DNA of 64,000 nucleotides from CAWDPQ01 sp049642465 (GTDB lineage: Bacteria; Acidobacteriota; Vicinamibacteria; Vicinamibacterales; 2-12-FULL-66-21): NCBI GenBank assembly GCA_049642465.1, contig JBAROV010000091.1, positions 1-64,000 on the forward strand, written 5' to 3'. Position numbers and translations under genes: made by a program. Below are positions 63,430 to 64,000 of the stretch, piece by piece. The stretch's first letter is position 1. Each line of letters opens with the position of its first letter. The notes below the pieces were generated by a model. That model was not told the DNA's origin, searched no databases, and saw only the letters and a program-made list of their open reading frames with translations.

Positions 63430-64000
63430 ATGCGCGCTCGCGTCCGCACCGCTCTGATCCTTCTGCTCACGTTCGGGCTGCTGGCGTTCTTCTTTCGGAA
63501 TGCCGATATGGCGGGCGTGTGGGCCGAAACGCGCCGCGCGCGTCCCGATTTCCTCGGTCTTGCGCTTCTCGTCACTGCCGTGACGTATGTGCTGCGGGCG
63601 ATGCGATGGCAGTATCTGTTGGCCCCGATAGGGCACGCCAGGTTCGGCCCCGTATTTCGTGCCACCGTCATAGGTTTTGCCGCCAGTTCCCTGCTGCCAG
63701 CCAGAGCCGGTGAGGTCATCCGCCCATACTTGCTGGCGCGCAAGGAGCGCCTCAGCGCGACAGCGGCGTTTGCCACGATCATCCTCGAGCGGTTGCTGGA
63801 TCTGGTCACCGTGCTCCTTCTTTTCGGCGTCTTCGTGGCCACGATGGACCAGGGTAGCGTTTCGGGCGACCCCGCGGCCCTGACGCGAGTCAAAGTCGGC
63901 GGTCAGCTCGCGGCGCTGGCAGCGGTTATCGGATTGGCGCTTTTTTTCACCCTGGCCCGCCACCCCGAACGTATGGGCCGGTGGGCGCTCCAGGTCGAAC
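63430..64000 (+). CDS. lysylphosphatidylglycerol-synthase-TM-type flippase (UPF0104), 5' part
   Basis: Partial gene, 190 codons before the window ends, with no stop. Starts MRARVRTALILLLTFGLLA and has at least four membrane helices. The segment GFAASSLLPARAGEVIRPYL followed by the conserved ERLLDL is the hallmark of the LPG_synthase_TM/UPF0104 (AglD2-like) integral membrane family, thought to move lipid-linked substrates. It is divergent from the DUF4097 gene. Confidence 0.85.
   Translation, partial: MRARVRTALILLLTFGLLAFFFRNADMAGVWAETRRARPDFLGLALLVTAVTYVLRAMRWQYLLAPIGHARFGPVFRATVIGFAASSLLPARAGEVIRPYLLARKERLSATAAFATIILERLLDLVTVLLLFGVFVATMDQGSVSGDPAALTRVKVGGQLAALAAVIGLALFFTLARHPERMGRWALQVE

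Overview
The window is high-GC DNA from a free-living bacterium, most likely an Acidobacteriota of the Vicinamibacteria type. The basis for this is inference from gene content: a VWFA-related Acidobacterial-type secreted protein, two DUF4097-type surface proteins, a small secreted protein with a DFSGTW motif, a DUF5117-type metalloprotease, a long-form IspH, sigma-54 response regulators, SelB, and many short-period intergenic repeats. It is chromosomal backbone. I see no phage, insertion sequence, CRISPR array, rRNA or recognisable tRNA.

Layout. 0-8.5 kb (minus strand): a LytS/LytTR two-component pair, a receiver-PP2C phosphatase, an ECF sigma / anti-sigma / DUF4097 operon, then an M23 peptidase, an L,D-transpeptidase and a metallophosphoesterase. 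8.5-14.1 kb (plus): a TesA-YbbA-YbbP-type operon, a large nested palindromic repeat, and a DksA/TraR zinc-finger protein coupled to a ferritin-like protein. 14.1-26 kb (minus): FolK, a secreted protein, then an efflux supercluster of MacB permease, MacB ATPase, MacA-like adaptor, RND pump, second adaptor, TolC and a Spy-like protein. 26-29 kb: a small secreted protein, IspH, and a second anti-sigma/ECF pair.

29-37.7 kb (plus): a DUF4159 protein, a SpoIID-domain lipoprotein between two inverted octamer arrays, then a four-protein signalling block: sigma-54 response regulator, hybrid kinase with degenerate C-terminal receiver, second sigma-54 response regulator, and receiver-HD-GYP protein. 37.7-48.8 kb (plus): pckA, gatB, ftsEX, a small protein, glycerate 2-kinase, a membrane-anchored coiled-coil protein, RNase R and SelB. 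48.8-58.7 kb: TatA, the VWA protein, a geranylgeranyl-reductase-type flavoprotein between a second pair of inverted octamer arrays, a glycine-zipper protein, TonB, a zinc metalloprotease, a MetX-like hydrolase and prolyl oligopeptidase. 58.7-64 kb: groESL behind a promoter bracketed by two degenerate CIRCE operators, a 68-residue Fis-type HTH protein, purC, a second DUF4097 protein and the start of a flippase-like membrane protein cut by the window end.

Three themes recur. Genes inside operons are often coupled by ATGA or GTGA overlaps. Several operon-leading genes have a -10-like hexamer only 6-8 bases before the start codon and no Shine-Dalgarno, suggesting leaderless mRNAs. Intergenic spaces carry unrelated 7-8 bp tandem arrays, three times in inverted pairs. 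All functions are assigned by reading motifs; no database search was run.
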